Source: Myxococcales bacterium (GTDB lineage: Bacteria > Myxococcota_A > Polyangia > Polyangiales > Houyiibacteriaceae). From it: DNA of 5,836 bases. The stretch covers positions 2,028,590 to 2,034,425 of the forward strand of contig CP070650.1 in assembly GCA_020354595.1 (NCBI GenBank). Reading direction: 5' to 3'. The notes under the pieces are model-generated. The model searched no databases. It saw nothing but the letters and a program-made list of their open reading frames with translations, and had not been told where the DNA came from. A program made the position numbers and the translations under genes. This document shows, piece after piece, positions 5,609 to 5,836 of the stretch (the first letter of the stretch is position 1; each line of letters begins with the position of its first letter).

Positions 5609-5836
5609 ATGGGAACTGTCCCCTTTCTGCTGAATCAGCTTCGTCCGCTCGACAAGGGCGGCGCAGCACTGACTCAGGCTGCGGCATCGATCGCGTTGTC
5701 GCAGGGTCAACCTCAAACGATCGTCGACGTGCTGCACGGTCGCGCCTTCCGTTTCTACTCCGAAGGCATTCGTCAGTACCTCGCCATTCGCACCGGCTCC
5801 ACCGAGCGCGCAGATCACTACCTTTCGAAGCTTCGC
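5609..5836 (+). CDS. Sigma-70 region 2-like protein (possible ECF sigma factor), N-terminal part
   Basis: The frame is open from the ATG at 5609 to the window edge: 76 codons, with a good ribosome binding site. Residues about 1-40 are an unassigned leader. From about residue 45 the pattern LHGRAFRFYSEGIRQYLAIR followed by TGSTERADHYLSKLR resembles the start of sigma-70 region 2 in ECF sigma factors, where an aromatic-rich helix leads into 'YLARRxGd..xAEDLxQ'. The usual acidic 'ED' before the polymerase-contact helix is D-H here, so the match is loose. The -10-recognition part and region 4 lie beyond the edge. It could be a diverged sigma-like regulator or an unrelated helical protein. The gene is downstream of the transporter on the same strand. 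Confidence 0.7.
   Translation, partial: MGTVPFLLNQLRPLDKGGAALTQAAASIALSQGQPQTIVDVLHGRAFRFYSEGIRQYLAIRTGSTERADHYLSKLR

Overview
This is a high-GC bacterial window of about 5.8 kb. It holds two complete genes, two genes cut by the window edges, and an unusually long stretch (about 1.5 kb) with no convincing protein gene. The large multidomain envelope lipoprotein, the HTTM (vitamin-K-carboxylase-like) protein, the GTG start, the codon third-position GC bias and the roomy intergenic DNA suggest a Myxococcota or related 'deltaproteobacterial' genome. That taxonomic guess is an inference; no marker gene here settles it.

Layout, left to right. (1) 1-251, minus strand: the N-terminal 83 residues of an HTTM-domain membrane protein, running off the left edge. 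(2) 252-1785: no credible CDS. This DNA instead carries a minus-strand intrinsic terminator (486-519), a series of strong inverted repeats (notably 540-560, 850-896, 1109-1171, 1237-1267, 1298-1338) and, at its right end, an AT-richer segment. That segment has one perfect DnaA box (1765-1773), one 8/9 box (1734-1742) and one 7/9 box (1716-1724), the last two forming the arms of a 15-bp hairpin. (3) 1813-4032, minus strand: a 739-residue predicted lipoprotein with a peptidoglycan-binding-like segment and a YkuD L,D-transpeptidase domain with an intact catalytic motif. A strong hairpin spans its stop codon. (4) 4033-4127: a short divergent intergenic region. (5) 4128-5534, plus strand: a 468-residue DASS/SLC13-type anion (probably dicarboxylate or sulfate) transporter with both SNT motifs. 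(6) 5609-5836, plus strand: the first 76 residues of a protein resembling the start of sigma-70 region 2 (ECF-like), running off the right edge.

The genes do not form one pathway. The L,D-transpeptidase modifies peptidoglycan in the envelope and the DASS protein imports small anions; they are divergently transcribed. The sigma-like gene follows the transporter on the same strand after 74 bp and a hairpin, so it may be a separate unit. The part most worth a second look is 486-1785. It combines a terminator with no assignable gene, dense RNA-like secondary structure and a DnaA-box cluster. The two leading explanations are a replication origin (oriC) or DnaA-controlled locus at 1590-1785, and one or more unannotated structured RNAs to its left.
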